Assembly: GCA_963743785.1 (NCBI GenBank) | Contig: CAVURD010000034.1 | Location: forward strand, 186,001 to 250,000 | Length of the DNA: 64,000 bases | DNA from: Bog-473 sp963743785 | Lineage (GTDB): Bacteria > Actinomycetota > Acidimicrobiia > Acidimicrobiales > RAAP-2 | Direction: 5' to 3' | Part shown: positions 46,981 through 56,071 of the stretch, one piece after another | Numbering within the stretch: position 1 is the first letter of the stretch | Layout: each line of letters begins with the position of its first letter | Made by a program: the position numbers and the translations under genes | The notes under the pieces: model-generated | What the model saw: the letters and a program-made list of their open reading frames with translations, nothing else | What the model was told of the DNA's origin: nothing | Database searches by the model: none

Positions 46981-48945
46981 TTAGCCGAGGGATGGCATCC
47001 ATCGGTCTATCCATGCCTGGAGGACCAGCACATCCCACAACTCGTAGCCCAGGTCCCGACGGCCCGACCGATGGAGATCCCAGGCCCGCCGGACGGGGAC
47101 GGGATCGAGTAATCCCTGGTCACGCAACCGACGCTCGTCGAGGAGGTGGTCGGCCCACGGGGCCAGGTCTCCTCGCAACCACGATCCGATCGGGAGGCCA
47201 AACCCCATCTTCGGCCTGTCGACCAATGCGGCGGGCACATGGCGATCGAGCACCTGGCGTAACAGCCACTTTGTCCGACCTCTGCGAAGTTTGGCGTCGA
47301 GGGGTAGCCGCCAGGCCAGATCCAACACCCGCCGGTCGAGAAATGGGACTCGGGTCTCGAGGGATACCGACATCGCCGCCCGGTCAACTTTGACCAGTAT
47401 GTCGTCGGGAAGATATCCGACGAGGTCGAGCCAGAGCATCTGCTCGGTGACGCTGGCGCCGGAGAGACCCTGGTCGCGATCGACCGGCGCCCCGTGCTCG
47501 TACGTTCCGAGCACTATCGACGAGGGGTCGTCCCAGTGCGAGGTCAACGCGATATAGGCGTCCTGCGGATCGGAGGCCGTGAGCACCTTGGCCACCTTGG
47601 CCACCTTGGTGGCCGGGTTGCGGACCCGCCAGGTCGCAGGCATGAGACCGCTCACCTGAGCCACGCGGTCGACCGCGGACGGCGGGATGCGACCGAGGAT
47701 GGAGCCGGCAGTGCGCCGGGTCCCGACGGGTACCTTCGATGCCTGGCGCCAAAGCCGCTCGAGCCAGGCGTGCCGGTTGTAGCCGGCGAAGAGTTCGTCG
47801 CCGCCGTCGCCGGACAGAGAGACGGTCACGTGCTCCCGCGCGACCTGGCTGACCAGGTAGGTCGGGATCTGGGAGACGTCAGCGAACGGTTCGTCCCAGA
47901 TGTCGGGCAGGCGGCTGATCACCTCGACGGCTTCGGCATCGCCGATCTCCACCGCCGTGTGATCTGTCCCGAGGTGTGAGGCCACCGCGGCGGCCTCAGG
48001 AGCCTCGTCGAAGGACCGATCGGCGAACCCGATGGTGAAGGTGCGGACCGGGCCGGTGGCGTGCTGTTGCATCAGGGCGACGATGGCGCTCGAATCGACC
48101 CCACCGGATAGAAAGGCGCCCACCGGGACATCGGCCACCATCCGGGCGGCCACCGAGTCGGACAACGCCGATTCGAGCTGGTCGGTCAACTCGATGTCGG
48201 TTCCGGACAGCGGACGCCGGCGAGCACGTTCGACGGCTTCGGATGCCGACCAGTAACAGCGTTGATCGGGGAGCGTGCCCGGCACCGACGACGTCGTCAA
48301 CGTCACCAGGTGGCCGGGCAGCAATTTTCGAATGCCACGGTAGATAGTCTCCGGTGCCGGGATGCAATTGTGGCGGAGGTAGCGGGCCACGGCCCGCCGA
48401 TCGAGCTCGGGAGCGAACCGGGGTGACGTGCACACTGCCTTCAGTTCGGACCCGAAAGCGAACATCTGGCCAACCCAGCCGAAGTACAGCGGCTTCTCAC
48501 CGAAGCGGTCACGCACCAGATGAAGGTGGCGCTCCTGCCTGTCCCACAGCGCGGCGGCGAACATGCCCTCGCAGGCGTCCAGCGCGCGGTCGACACCCCA
48601 CCGTTCGATGGCCGCCACCAAGACCTCCGTATCGGAGGTACCGCGGAACCGGGTCCCGACACACGTCAATCGACGCCGGACTTCGACATGGTTGTAGACC
48701 TCCCCGTTGTAGGCCACCACCCACCGGCCACCCGGCGAGACCATGGGCTGTGCGCCACCCGGCCCAAGGTCGATGATGGCGAGACGCTGGTGACCGAGCG
48801 CCACGCCGGCGTCGGCGTCGACCCACAGGCCACTGTCGTCGGGCCCCCGATGCGCCAGTGACGAAGCCATGGTCGAGGCCAAGGCACCCAGCCGATCGGC
48901 ACCGGTCGAGGCGGCCGGGTCGAAAACGCCGGCGATCCCGCACAC
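46981..48945 (-). CDS. asnB: Asparagine synthase (glutamine-hydrolysing)
   Basis: The GTG at 48945 is chosen because it puts Cys2 directly after the start (VCGIAGVFDPA), as needed for the N-terminal nucleophile glutaminase domain; the open frame extends 90 bases further. HRGPDDSGLW, LGHQRLAIIDL and VVAYNGEVYNH complete that domain. The synthetase domain has the ATP-pyrophosphatase loop GAFLSGGVDSSAIVALM, then LSGDGGDELFAGYNRH and VDRAAMSVSLETRVPFLD. Length is 654 residues, normal. In glycan loci such enzymes often amidate a uronic acid or amino sugar instead of making asparagine, and a uronate-forming dehydrogenase is present here. Both roles are possible; the context favours sugar amidation. 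The gene is intact. Confidence 0.92.
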   Translation of the reverse strand: MCGIAGVFDPAASTGADRLGALASTMASSLAHRGPDDSGLWVDADAGVALGHQRLAIIDLGPGGAQPMVSPGGRWVVAYNGEVYNHVEVRRRLTCVGTRFRGTSDTEVLVAAIERWGVDRALDACEGMFAAALWDRQERHLHLVRDRFGEKPLYFGWVGQMFAFGSELKAVCTSPRFAPELDRRAVARYLRHNCIPAPETIYRGIRKLLPGHLVTLTTSSVPGTLPDQRCYWSASEAVERARRRPLSGTDIELTDQLESALSDSVAARMVADVPVGAFLSGGVDSSAIVALMQQHATGPVRTFTIGFADRSFDEAPEAAAVASHLGTDHTAVEIGDAEAVEVISRLPDIWDEPFADVSQIPTYLVSQVAREHVTVSLSGDGGDELFAGYNRHAWLERLWRQASKVPVGTRRTAGSILGRIPPSAVDRVAQVSGLMPATWRVRNPATKVAKVAKVLTASDPQDAYIALTSHWDDPSSIVLGTYEHGAPVDRDQGLSGASVTEQMLWLDLVGYLPDDILVKVDRAAMSVSLETRVPFLDRRVLDLAWRLPLDAKLRRGRTKWLLRQVLDRHVPAALVDRPKMGFGLPIGSWLRGDLAPWADHLLDERRLRDQGLLDPVPVRRAWDLHRSGRRDLGYELWDVLVLQAWIDRWMPSLG

Positions 48946-49160
48946 GTACCTCAGCCCTCTCGTCGAGGGCAGGGGGAGGGACGAGCGAATCGCGCCCACC
49001 AGCGGGGCGAGGCGGTGGGAGCTCCACTGTTCCACGCCGTCATCCGCTGATCATCGGCCGTGGCGGGGTGCCCGTCAAGGACCGAACCACCAGGGTCGCA
49101 CCCGATTGTGCCGCGACGCTCCGTGTGACATCCTGCCGCCATGCCCGCCCGGCCGGCCTC

Positions 49161-50126
49161 ATGAGGGCTCCCTGGCTTTCCCAGGCCTTCCTGCGCCTGA
49201 GCCCGGCCCACCGTCGTCTCATCCTCCACCGCCTCGGGCGCTTCGGTCCCTGGGAACCGGAATTCGATTTCACCCCGCCCCCGATACGGGAGGGTCAGGT
49301 GGCCGGGTCGCCCGACTTCGTAGGCATCGGTGCCCAAAAGGCCGGCACCACGTGGTGGTACGACCTCATTGCCACTCACCCCGGTGTCTCGGCTCCGGAC
49401 CACCTGTCCAAGGAGCGGCACCTGCTCGATCGAATGGCCGGCCAGGCCTTCGACACCACCGCCATCGAGCAGTTCCCGCGGTGGTTCCCCCGGCGGCCCG
49501 GAACCATCGCCGGGGAGTGGACTCCCGACTACGCCACCTTCCCCTGGGCGCCGGAGCTCCTGCGCCGCGTCGCGCCGGACGTTCGCCTCCTCATGCTGGT
49601 GCGCGACCCGATCGACCGCTTCCGATCGGGGCTGGATCACTATCGGAACCTTCAACAGCCTGTCGACGGGATGATCCTCGCTGACGCCGTGGCGCGGGGG
49701 TTCTACACCAAGGCCATTGCCCCATGGACCGAGGTCTTCGGGTCCGATCGGCTCCTCGTCCTCCAGTACGAGAAATGCGTCATCGACACCTCTGGCCAAC
49801 TGGCCCGGACCTTCGATCACCTGGGCCTGACGGAGTATCACGTCTCGGCCAGCGAGCAGCCGAAACGCCATCAGCCCGTGACCCGCGCGCCGCTGGACCC
49901 CGACGTCATCGACCGTCTGGTCGCCCTGTATCGGCGCGACGTGGAGCAGTTGGCCCGCCTCGTACCCGATCTCGACCTCACTTTGTGGCCGCACTTCGAC
50001 AACCTCGCCGTCACGGGTGAGCCGTCGTCACCCGGGCGGGCGCCGGCGACCCGAACCCAACGTCAACCAGATGGGGAGCCGGGATCGCCGGTCGCTTCGG
50101 AGTGCTCGCCCACAGTCCGCCCGTAG
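49161..50126 (+). CDS. Sulfotransferase family protein
   Basis: The ATG at 49161 (MRAPWLSQAFLRL) is chosen; the frame is open upstream but runs through the divergent gene's start. The core has DFVGIGAQKAGTTWWYDLI, the PAPS 5'-phosphosulfate loop, and LLMLVRDPIDRFRSGLDHY, the 3'-phosphate site, as in heparan-sulfate-type and Stf0/NodH-like enzymes. AGEWTPDYATFPWAP precedes it as in the family. The protein has about 321 residues and a Pro/Arg-rich C-terminal tail. It overlaps the convergent GT2 gene at its end by 64 bases. With the other sulfotransferase it implies at least one sulfated sugar in the product. Confidence 0.88.
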   Translation: MRAPWLSQAFLRLSPAHRRLILHRLGRFGPWEPEFDFTPPPIREGQVAGSPDFVGIGAQKAGTTWWYDLIATHPGVSAPDHLSKERHLLDRMAGQAFDTTAIEQFPRWFPRRPGTIAGEWTPDYATFPWAPELLRRVAPDVRLLMLVRDPIDRFRSGLDHYRNLQQPVDGMILADAVARGFYTKAIAPWTEVFGSDRLLVLQYEKCVIDTSGQLARTFDHLGLTEYHVSASEQPKRHQPVTRAPLDPDVIDRLVALYRRDVEQLARLVPDLDLTLWPHFDNLAVTGEPSSPGRAPATRTQRQPDGEPGSPVASECSPTVRP

Positions 50127-51064
50127 TCCGGATTCTCACCGAGACGCCCCCGGGCACCGTCCCAGAGGCCATGGAGGATGGCACGGCGCTCGTCTCGTCC
50201 GGTGGCCCGCTGGAGCCGCCGGGCCGAGTAGGCCATGTGCCACACGTACCACGACGGGCGGCCGTGACGTCGAGCCAGCATGATGGAGTTCCGGGCGTGG
50301 TAGTACGACCGCCACGCTTCGTGTTCGTCGATCGGTCGGTGCAGCCGAAGGGCTCCGGCTCGACCGGCGGACGTCTGCTCGTCTGCCACGGCCCGGGCCG
50401 ACACGGCATCGAGCAGCACCTCGAATCCTCCTTCGCGGACTCGACAATAGAAATCGAAGTCCTCGAGGCCGAAGAACCACTCGGGGTCTGGGAGGATGCC
50501 GGCGTCGAAGACCGCTCGTGACAGCAACGTCGCCCCCCAACTGGCCACATCAACCGGGACTAACTCGTGAGGGCTCCCCGGGGGAGGGACGACGTTGACG
50601 GTGTGGGATCCCCGGCCCACGAATCGTCGTCCGAAGGCCACCACCGACCCTACCGGCGGACCAGAGAGGCGGCCTCGGGCCTCGGCCCGGTCCAGCACGT
50701 CGGCCAGCCTCGGGCTGGGCAGGGAAAGAAGGCCCACGTCGTCTTCGCAGAGATACGCCCAGCGCACGGACGGGTCGGCGAACGCGACCTCCATTCCGGC
50801 GCCGAATCCGCTCGCGGGCCCCAGATTGCGCGGTAATCGGACCAGTCGGACACTCGCCTCCAAGGTTGCGTCGTCCAACCCTCCGGTCCCGTTGACCACC
50901 ACGACGACGCGTTCGGGGGGGAGGCCCTCTCGCTCGACGAGGGAGCGGACCACCTCGGTGGCGAGCCGGGGTCTGCGATGAGTGAGCACGACCGCCGAGA
51001 CCGACGCCGGCTCCGGCCGCGTCAGTCCACCGGCTCTGTCAGACCAGCTCGGATGGTTCTTCAC
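50063..51064 (-). CDS. Family 2 glycosyltransferase (GlfT2/rhamnosyl-like)
   Basis: Starting at the GTG 51064 (VKNHPSW) the protein has 333 residues. SVSAVVLTHRRPRLATEVV, RVVVVVNGTGG and NLGPASGFGAGMEVAF mark the GT-A nucleotide-binding part. YLCEDDVGLLSLP is the metal-binding acidic site. ASWGATLLSRAVFDAGIL and GLEDFDFYCRVREGGFEV are acceptor-side motifs. The last third has helical, basic segments (AWRSYYHARNSIMLARRHG) common to galactofuranosyl- and rhamnosyltransferases of actinobacteria. It is divergent from the GT2 at 51097, with only 32 bases between starts, so their control signals must overlap the coding ends. The sugar is not certain. Confidence 0.87.
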   Translation of the reverse strand: MKNHPSWSDRAGGLTRPEPASVSAVVLTHRRPRLATEVVRSLVEREGLPPERVVVVVNGTGGLDDATLEASVRLVRLPRNLGPASGFGAGMEVAFADPSVRWAYLCEDDVGLLSLPSPRLADVLDRAEARGRLSGPPVGSVVAFGRRFVGRGSHTVNVVPPPGSPHELVPVDVASWGATLLSRAVFDAGILPDPEWFFGLEDFDFYCRVREGGFEVLLDAVSARAVADEQTSAGRAGALRLHRPIDEHEAWRSYYHARNSIMLARRHGRPSWYVWHMAYSARRLQRATGRDERRAILHGLWDGARGRLGENPDYGRTVGEHSEATGDPGSPSG

Positions 51065-51096
51065 ACCGGCCCCACCGCGGTAGGCTAGCAACGGTC

Positions 51097-51983
51097 GTGG
51101 AGGACATCGGGATGGCGGACGGGCAAGAACGGGGCGAACGCCCGCTGGTCAGCGTGGTGGTGCCGGTCCTGAACGGCATGCCATGGATCGACGACCAACT
51201 CCGGGCCTTGGCCGCCCAGCAGATTGACGTCGACTGGGAAGTAGTGGTGGCCGAAAACGGCTCCGACGATGGGACCCGATCCTGTGTGCAGCGCTGGTCC
51301 GAGCGGTGCCCTCGCATCCACCTGGTGGACGCTTCGGCGCGTCGCGGGGAAGCAGCGGCGAAGAACATCGGGGTCCGGTCGGCCCGCGGGCGCTTCTTGG
51401 CCTTCTGTGACGCCGACGACGTGGTGCGGCCAGGTTGGCTCGCCTCCATGTCGGCGGCCCTGGGCGACGCCGATCTGGTCGCTGGAGTGTTCGACTTCAG
51501 CGTCCTGGACGGTGGTCCGACATCGGTTCCGGTTCCCCGCGGCGACACGGCAGCTGGGGTTCCTCCCCTTCGGCTTGGGCGCCAACCTGGCCGTCCGCAG
51601 GGAGGTCTTCGAGGCCGTGCACGGCTTCTGCGAGGAACTCCCAACCGGAAGAGGACGTCGACCTGTGCTGGCGGCTCCAACTGGCGGGGTACCGGTTCGC
51701 CGTCAGCGCTGATGCCGTCGTGGAGAAGCGCGAACGCTCCGGTGTCAAGCCGATGTTCCGGGCCGCGTTGGGGTATGGACGGTGCGGGCCGCGGCTCTAC
51801 GGGCGCTACCGTGCGGATGGCATGCGGCGCGACCTACGGGGGGCCGCAAAAGCCTGGGTGTGGTTGGTGGTCAACAGTCCCGCGCTGGTCAGCCCGACGC
51901 GACGCCGTCAGTGGGTGCGCACGTTCGGCATACGCGCCGGCCGGTTGGAGGGTTCGGTCCACCAGCGGGTGTTTTTCCCCTAG
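51097..51983 (+). CDS. Family 2 glycosyltransferase, two frameshifts
   Basis: From the start at 51097, PLVSVVVPVLNGMPWIDDQL, WEVVVAENGSDDGT and FLAFCDADDVVRPGWLASM give a clean GT-A domain. The frame slips near 51530 (into LPFGLGANLAVRREVFEAVHGF) and again near 51645 (into EEDVDLCWRLQLAGYRFAV), and the two pieces complete the standard acceptor-side motifs. The C-terminus is basic (RRRQWVRTFGIRAGR) and ends at 51983. Total about 295 residues. The original frame also runs on into the next gene, giving a false long ORF with an arginine-rich middle; this should not be read as a fusion. It is probably cytoplasmic. Confidence 0.82.
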
Positions 51984-52176
51984 AAGGAAGCCAGGCGTGA
52001 CCGGCGTTCCATCGAAGACCACTGCGTGGCGTGCATCTTCAGGTTTCAGAGTCCCGGCTGTGCGCGCGTCTACGCTTGCCGCCGGTCGACTGATGCACAT
52101 GACGCGCCACCTGCGCCCGGCCTTCCACCAGGCCGGCGTCGGCGCCGTGGTCGCAACTCAGGAAACGGAGTCCAGC

Positions 52177-52995
52177 ATGCCGAGCATCGAGGAGAATATC
52201 GACAAGTGGAATGCCGATTATGACTGGCGCCAGCGAGGCGACGCGTGGTCGAGACCCTGGGGCGGCGCTGAGTCGCAGTGGTATGGCAGCATCTTCCCTC
52301 GAATTCGCCGCTTTCTCCCCGCCTCTGCCGTCTTGGAGATAGCACCAGGCTTCGGGCGTTGGACAGAATTCCTCCTCGAGTACTGCGAAACACTGACTGG
52401 CGTTGACGTCGCATCCAAGTGCGTCGAGGGCTGCCGCGAGCGTTTCGCTCACTATCCTCAAGCCAGGTTCGAAACGAACGACGGACAATCTCTCCCGATG
52501 GTGGAAGACGAGTCGATCGACTTTGCCTTCAGCTTCGATTCGCTGGTGCACGTCGAGTCGGATGTACTGATCGGCTATCTCGCCGAATTGGCACGAACGT
52601 TGAAACCCGACGGCGTCGCCTTCCTCCACCACTCCAACTACGGAAGCTACCAGCGGTCCGCTCATGCCTTCGCTCCCCTGCAGACCACCCTGGACCGTTT
52701 GCCTGCCGTCGCTCGAGCTGGCCTGATGCGGATGGGCGTCTACCGTGGCGCACATTGGCGGGCCTCAAGCGTCTCGGCCTGCGGGTTCGCAGAACTCAGC
52801 GAGGCGGCAGGACTGCACTGCGTCGGCCAAGAGCTGGTGAACTGGGAGGGTGGCGTGGTCCTTCTCGACTCCATGTCAGTTGTGACTCGACCAGGTTCAC
52901 GCTGGGACCGTCCCAATAGCGTCGTCAAGAATCGACTGTTCCGGCTCGAGGCTCGATCAATCCGAAAATCTGGCTCCGTCTATTCCCTTCCTTAG
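52177..52995 (+). CDS. SAM-dependent methyltransferase
   Basis: The ATG at 52177 follows GGAAACGGAG and is preferred, since the upstream part of the open frame belongs to the shifted GT2. The 272-residue product has WNADYDWRQRGDAWSRPWGG, the SAM loop VLEIAPGFGRWTEFLLEY, the acidic end of strand 2 in LTGVDVASKCVEGC, and FAFSFDSLVHVESD as motif II. A late LARTLKPDGVAFLHHSNYG completes the class I fold. It has no membrane segment. It is likely an O-methyltransferase acting on a sugar residue or on a chain end. Codons are slightly A/T-richer than the GT2 before it. Confidence 0.87.
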   Translation: MPSIEENIDKWNADYDWRQRGDAWSRPWGGAESQWYGSIFPRIRRFLPASAVLEIAPGFGRWTEFLLEYCETLTGVDVASKCVEGCRERFAHYPQARFETNDGQSLPMVEDESIDFAFSFDSLVHVESDVLIGYLAELARTLKPDGVAFLHHSNYGSYQRSAHAFAPLQTTLDRLPAVARAGLMRMGVYRGAHWRASSVSACGFAELSEAAGLHCVGQELVNWEGGVVLLDSMSVVTRPGSRWDRPNSVVKNRLFRLEARSIRKSGSVYSLP

Positions 52996-53067
52996 ACCGC
53001 GGACACAGATCGGGGGAACCTCGCGTTCCGCCAGCGCCGTCTGACGCACCGGCCGACGATCCGTCTG

Positions 53068-53745
53068 TCACAGCGCCAGTGGAAAGCTCTTCCCCCTGGT
53101 CAGGTAGCAGGTCGAAATGTCGAATCCGTCGGGATCGGTGACCGGCCATCCTTTGGTGATGTAGATCGAGTCATTGGTGATCGTCAACTTGCGGATGATG
53201 TCGGTGCGGCTGGCCGCCGTCATCACCAGCTCCATGACCAAGTTGGACAGCGCCGTCTCATCCCTGTATTGCGCATCGGCCCCTTGCCATTGCTCGCCCG
53301 GCCAATGCGCCCAACCCCAGTCCTCGATCACGTAGAGCCCGAGGGGGCGAACGCGAGGGAGAAGGAAGTTGAGCGATGCCTTGGTCGGACCATAAAGATG
53401 GGAGCAGTCATCGATCACCAGATCGATCTCACCGTCCGGGAAGTTCTCCGTCATGATCCGGTCCAACGCGTGGTGATCGCCTTGGTCGATCCCGTAATAG
53501 AGACGGACAGCTTCGCTCAGCCCCTGTTGCGCGATCCGACTTTCGAGAGGTCCGCGATGCCACTCCAACAGGTCCAGTCCCACCAGTCGGCGCGGCCGGA
53601 ACATCTCGTGGAGGAACAGGATGCTGCCACCCCTGAAGATTCCGAGGTCGATGACGTTCTCGACTCGTTCCGGAACTTCTCGCATGAACGCATCGATCAT
53701 CCAGCGGGTCTTGAGCAGGGCGAACTCGTCGGGCTCGCTCTCCAC
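53068..53745 (-). CDS. Class I methyltransferase, CmcI/Methyltransf_24-like
   Basis: The GTG at 53745 lies immediately after the TGA that ends the open frame on its 5' side, in the same frame. The 225-residue product has FALLKTRWMIDAFM, VIDLGIFRGGSILFLHEMF (SAM-binding strand and glycine-rich turn) and RLVGLDLLEW. IDLVIDDCSHLYGPTKASL and LYVIEDWGWAHWPGEQW are strongly conserved in the CmcI-like family. It lies directly downstream of Wzt. In ABC-exported glycans, a methyltransferase or kinase often caps the growing end for Wzt to recognise, so a capping role is plausible. The sequence 5' of the TGA may be its lost N-terminus. Confidence 0.82.
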   Translation of the reverse strand: MESEPDEFALLKTRWMIDAFMREVPERVENVIDLGIFRGGSILFLHEMFRPRRLVGLDLLEWHRGPLESRIAQQGLSEAVRLYYGIDQGDHHALDRIMTENFPDGEIDLVIDDCSHLYGPTKASLNFLLPRVRPLGLYVIEDWGWAHWPGEQWQGADAQYRDETALSNLVMELVMTAASRTDIIRKLTITNDSIYITKGWPVTDPDGFDISTCYLTRGKSFPLAL

Positions 53746-53983
53746 TCAATCCGAGCGATCCTCCGACAACGAGAAACGGGTGTCCCCAACAATGAGTCGC
53801 TCGTCGTCCAACCACTGCATGCTGGCCCAACGAGAACGCGCCGTGTTGCCATCGGAGTCGCCTTGCACCAGCCATCTCCTCCCCATGAACCAGCCGGACA
53901 CTATTGTGCCAGCCCGATCGGTGTCGTTCACCGAAGTGTGCGTCCGCCAGTCGACCGTCAGAGCAACCCGTGGCTCCGTGTCC
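53746..53983 (-). other. Coding-like segment between Wzt and the methyltransferase
   Basis: Once the Wzt frameshift is repaired, Wzt ends at 53984. The remaining 238 bases stay open in the methyltransferase frame and look protein-like (DRAGTIVSGWFMGRRWLV, MQWLDDERLIVGDTRFSL), separated from the methyltransferase only by TGA 53746-53748. They may be the methyltransferase N-terminus cut by an erroneous or real stop, or a short separate gene. Confidence 0.4.
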
Positions 53984-55176
53984 TCAGTCGACGTCCCAGG
54001 TGGTGCCCACATAGAGCGGGGCTGCCACCATGACCCCTTCGGGCGGGTCCAGGATATCGGGCCCGAAGGTGTCGAAGGACGTGGCGGGCTTCCACGGGAG
54101 GTACGGCGTGTCGCCCATTTGCCGAAACCGGTCATCGCCGTCCAGACGGAGTAACGGCCCCTGGGCAATGGGATGTTGTGCAGTCGGCACTTCACCTCGA
54201 AGTCGCCGGACGGAAAGAGACCGTGGTGCTTGGTGATGAACATGGGGAACGCCGTGCCCAACGAAATGCCGACGAAGAAGTCGGCTTCCACCGTCTCGGG
54301 TGAGTTGAGGGTCATACGGACCTCGGCGTCCTCCAGCGACATGACCGGGCCCCCGTCGGGACCGGTGATGGCTGCCTTGAGCATGCGGACGATGCCATCG
54401 TTGGAGGTGGCCATCGATGCATCGTCCTGGATCGACGACCGGTAGAGGGCAGCCACTTCCCTGGTGGGGCCCGCCGCCTGCACCACGGCGTCGGCCAGCC
54501 ATACCGCCTGCTTACAGGTGGCCTCGACCGATGTCAGGTCGTGCGAGACGTAGACGAGCGTGGTGCCCTGGCGGACGACCTCCTCGATTCGACCGATGCA
54601 CTTCTGCTGGAAGTTGGCATCGCCCACCGCCAGCACCTCGTCGACCAGCAGGATGTCAGGCTCCAGGAAGGCGGCGATGGAGAAGCCCAGCCGCATCTGC
54701 ATGCCGAGGGAGAAGAACTTGACCTGGCGGTCGATGGCGTCCTCCAGCCCGGCGAACTCGACGATCTGATCGAATCGGTCGCGGGTCATCTTGCGGCGCA
54801 TTCCGAGCACGGCGCCGTAGAGGTAGACGTTCTCGCGCCCGGTGAGGTCGGGGTGGATGCCGCTGGTGACACTGAGGAGTGCACCGAGGCGGCCCTGCAC
54901 CTGGCACACCCCGGCCGACTGGTAGGTGACCCGGCTGATGATCTTGAGAAGGGTGGTCTTCCCCGAGCCGTTGATGCCGATGAGCCCCAGCGTTCCCCCC
55001 GGTTCCACCTCGAGGCTGACGTCCTTCAGCACCCAGCGGTAGTCCCTCCGGACCGACTTGGAAAGCGATCGACGCATGCGGAGGAGCTGGTCGTAGAAGA
55101 GCGGCGCCGTGCGATCGGCGCGGAACTTCTTCCACACGTGTTCGACGCGGATGGACCCGTCAGGCAATGTCGGCAA
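53984..55176 (-). CDS. wzt: ABC transporter ATP-binding protein Wzt with C-terminal glycan-recognition domain; one frameshift
   Basis: The start is TTG 55176 (MPTLPDGSIRVEHVWKKF), placed after GGAGGTG and overlapping the Wzm end by 17 bases. The nucleotide-binding domain has GLIGINGSGKTTLLKI (Walker A), FSLGMQMRLGFSIAAF (signature), PDILLVDEVLAVGD (Walker B) and VYVSHD (H-loop). A C-terminal domain of about 150 residues (ITGPDGGPVMSLEDAEVRM, then ADFFVGISLGTAFP) is the size and position of the Wzt domain that binds the capped glycan end. One shift near 54125 (AMTGF then MGDTPYLPW) is needed to reach the stop at 53984 (VGTTWDVD). It powers polysaccharide export from the cytoplasm. Confidence 0.9.
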
Positions 55177-56071
55177 AATTCACCTCCAATCGCTTGAAGA
55201 GCCGATAGCCCAATAACACGTAGCAGGCGGTGCCGGCCATGGCCGCCAGCAGAGGGCCCGGGACTGGGTTGAGGCCGAGGAGCATGGCGCGACGGGCATC
55301 GTCGATCACCGGTCCCAGCGGGCTGAAGAAGCCGTAGACGATTTGCCATCCGTGGGGAACGTTCTTGAACTGCCAGATGACCGGGGTGGCGAACAGCCCC
55401 AGCTGGATCACGATGGGAAGTACCTGAGCGAGGTCGCGCATCTGGATGATCAGGGCAGACACCGCAATCGTCACCCCAATGACGAAGAGCAACTCGATCA
55501 CCATCAGGAGCGGGACCCACAAGGTCGTGGGAAAGGTCGGGGCAAACCCATAGAGGATGAAGAGCACCACCAGGGGGATCCAGGACAGGAGGGTGTTCAC
55601 CGCCGTCACCAGGATGGTCTCGAGGGGGAAGCACTCCCGCGGGAACTGGGTTTTGCTCATGAGGGCGTCGTTGGTCATCATCGACGGGCCGCCCGTCCCC
55701 AAGGACTGGGAGAAGAAGGTCCAGCACAGGATGCCGATGTAGGCGAAGATCGGGTACGGGATCCCGGGGATTCCCAGGGACTTGGTCCGGGAGAAGATGA
55801 CGGTGAAGATGGCGAGCATGGCCAGCGGGGCGATCAGGGCCCAGAGCAGCCCGAGCGTGGCCTGCTTGTACTGGGCCCGGATGTCCCGCTCGGCCAGGGT
55901 GTAGATGATGTCACGGCTCGCCCACAGCGCTTTGAGGGATGGTCCCAACTGGGCTTGGTGCTGATAGATCAGGTGGCTCGGTGGCTCCGTCGGCATCGAC
56001 GAGGCATCGACCGCCTGGAGGCTGCCGTCGTGAGGAGTCAGCCCCCCCTCAGATGGAGTCGGCAAGGTCAT
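55160..56071 (-). CDS. wzm: ABC-2 type polysaccharide export permease Wzm
   Basis: The start ATG at 56071 (MTLPTPSEG) follows GGAGAGGGTGG; the frame's earlier GTG at 56092 overlaps that sequence and is less likely. The N-terminal tail (about 60 residues) precedes DIIYTLAERDIRAQYKQATLGLLW, the amphipathic and first-helix motif of the family. Six membrane helices follow; EC-loop sequence DALMSKTQFPRECFPLE and MRDLAQVLPIVIQLGLFATPVIW are diagnostic. It ends KRLEVNFADIA. It pairs with Wzt to move an undecaprenyl-linked glycan across the membrane. The gene is intact. The operon order on the minus strand is wzm, wzt, methyltransferase. Confidence 0.93.
   Translation of the reverse strand: MTLPTPSEGGLTPHDGSLQAVDASSMPTEPPSHLIYQHQAQLGPSLKALWASRDIIYTLAERDIRAQYKQATLGLLWALIAPLAMLAIFTVIFSRTKSLGIPGIPYPIFAYIGILCWTFFSQSLGTGGPSMMTNDALMSKTQFPRECFPLETILVTAVNTLLSWIPLVVLFILYGFAPTFPTTLWVPLLMVIELLFVIGVTIAVSALIIQMRDLAQVLPIVIQLGLFATPVIWQFKNVPHGWQIVYGFFSPLGPVIDDARRAMLLGLNPVPGPLLAAMAGTACYVLLGYRLFKRLEVNFADIA

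Noticed and set aside
46750..48945. Lasso-peptide or other RiPP cluster (small peptide plus asparagine-synthase-like cyclase)
   Set aside because: The synthase has an intact Cys2 glutaminase domain, which lasso cyclases usually lack. No transglutaminase-like peptidase or PqqD-like protein is recognisable nearby, and the small frame has no leader-core pattern.
51097..52995. 632-residue GT2-methyltransferase fusion
   Set aside because: The continuous frame arises only because the GT2 is frameshifted. The corrected GT2 stops at 51983 and the methyltransferase has its own start and ribosome-binding site at 52177.
53746..53748. Selenocysteine readthrough of TGA between the Wzt-linked segment and the methyltransferase
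   Set aside because: A GTG follows directly and no selenocysteine insertion hairpin is evident. A stop mutation, base error or plain gene boundary is simpler.
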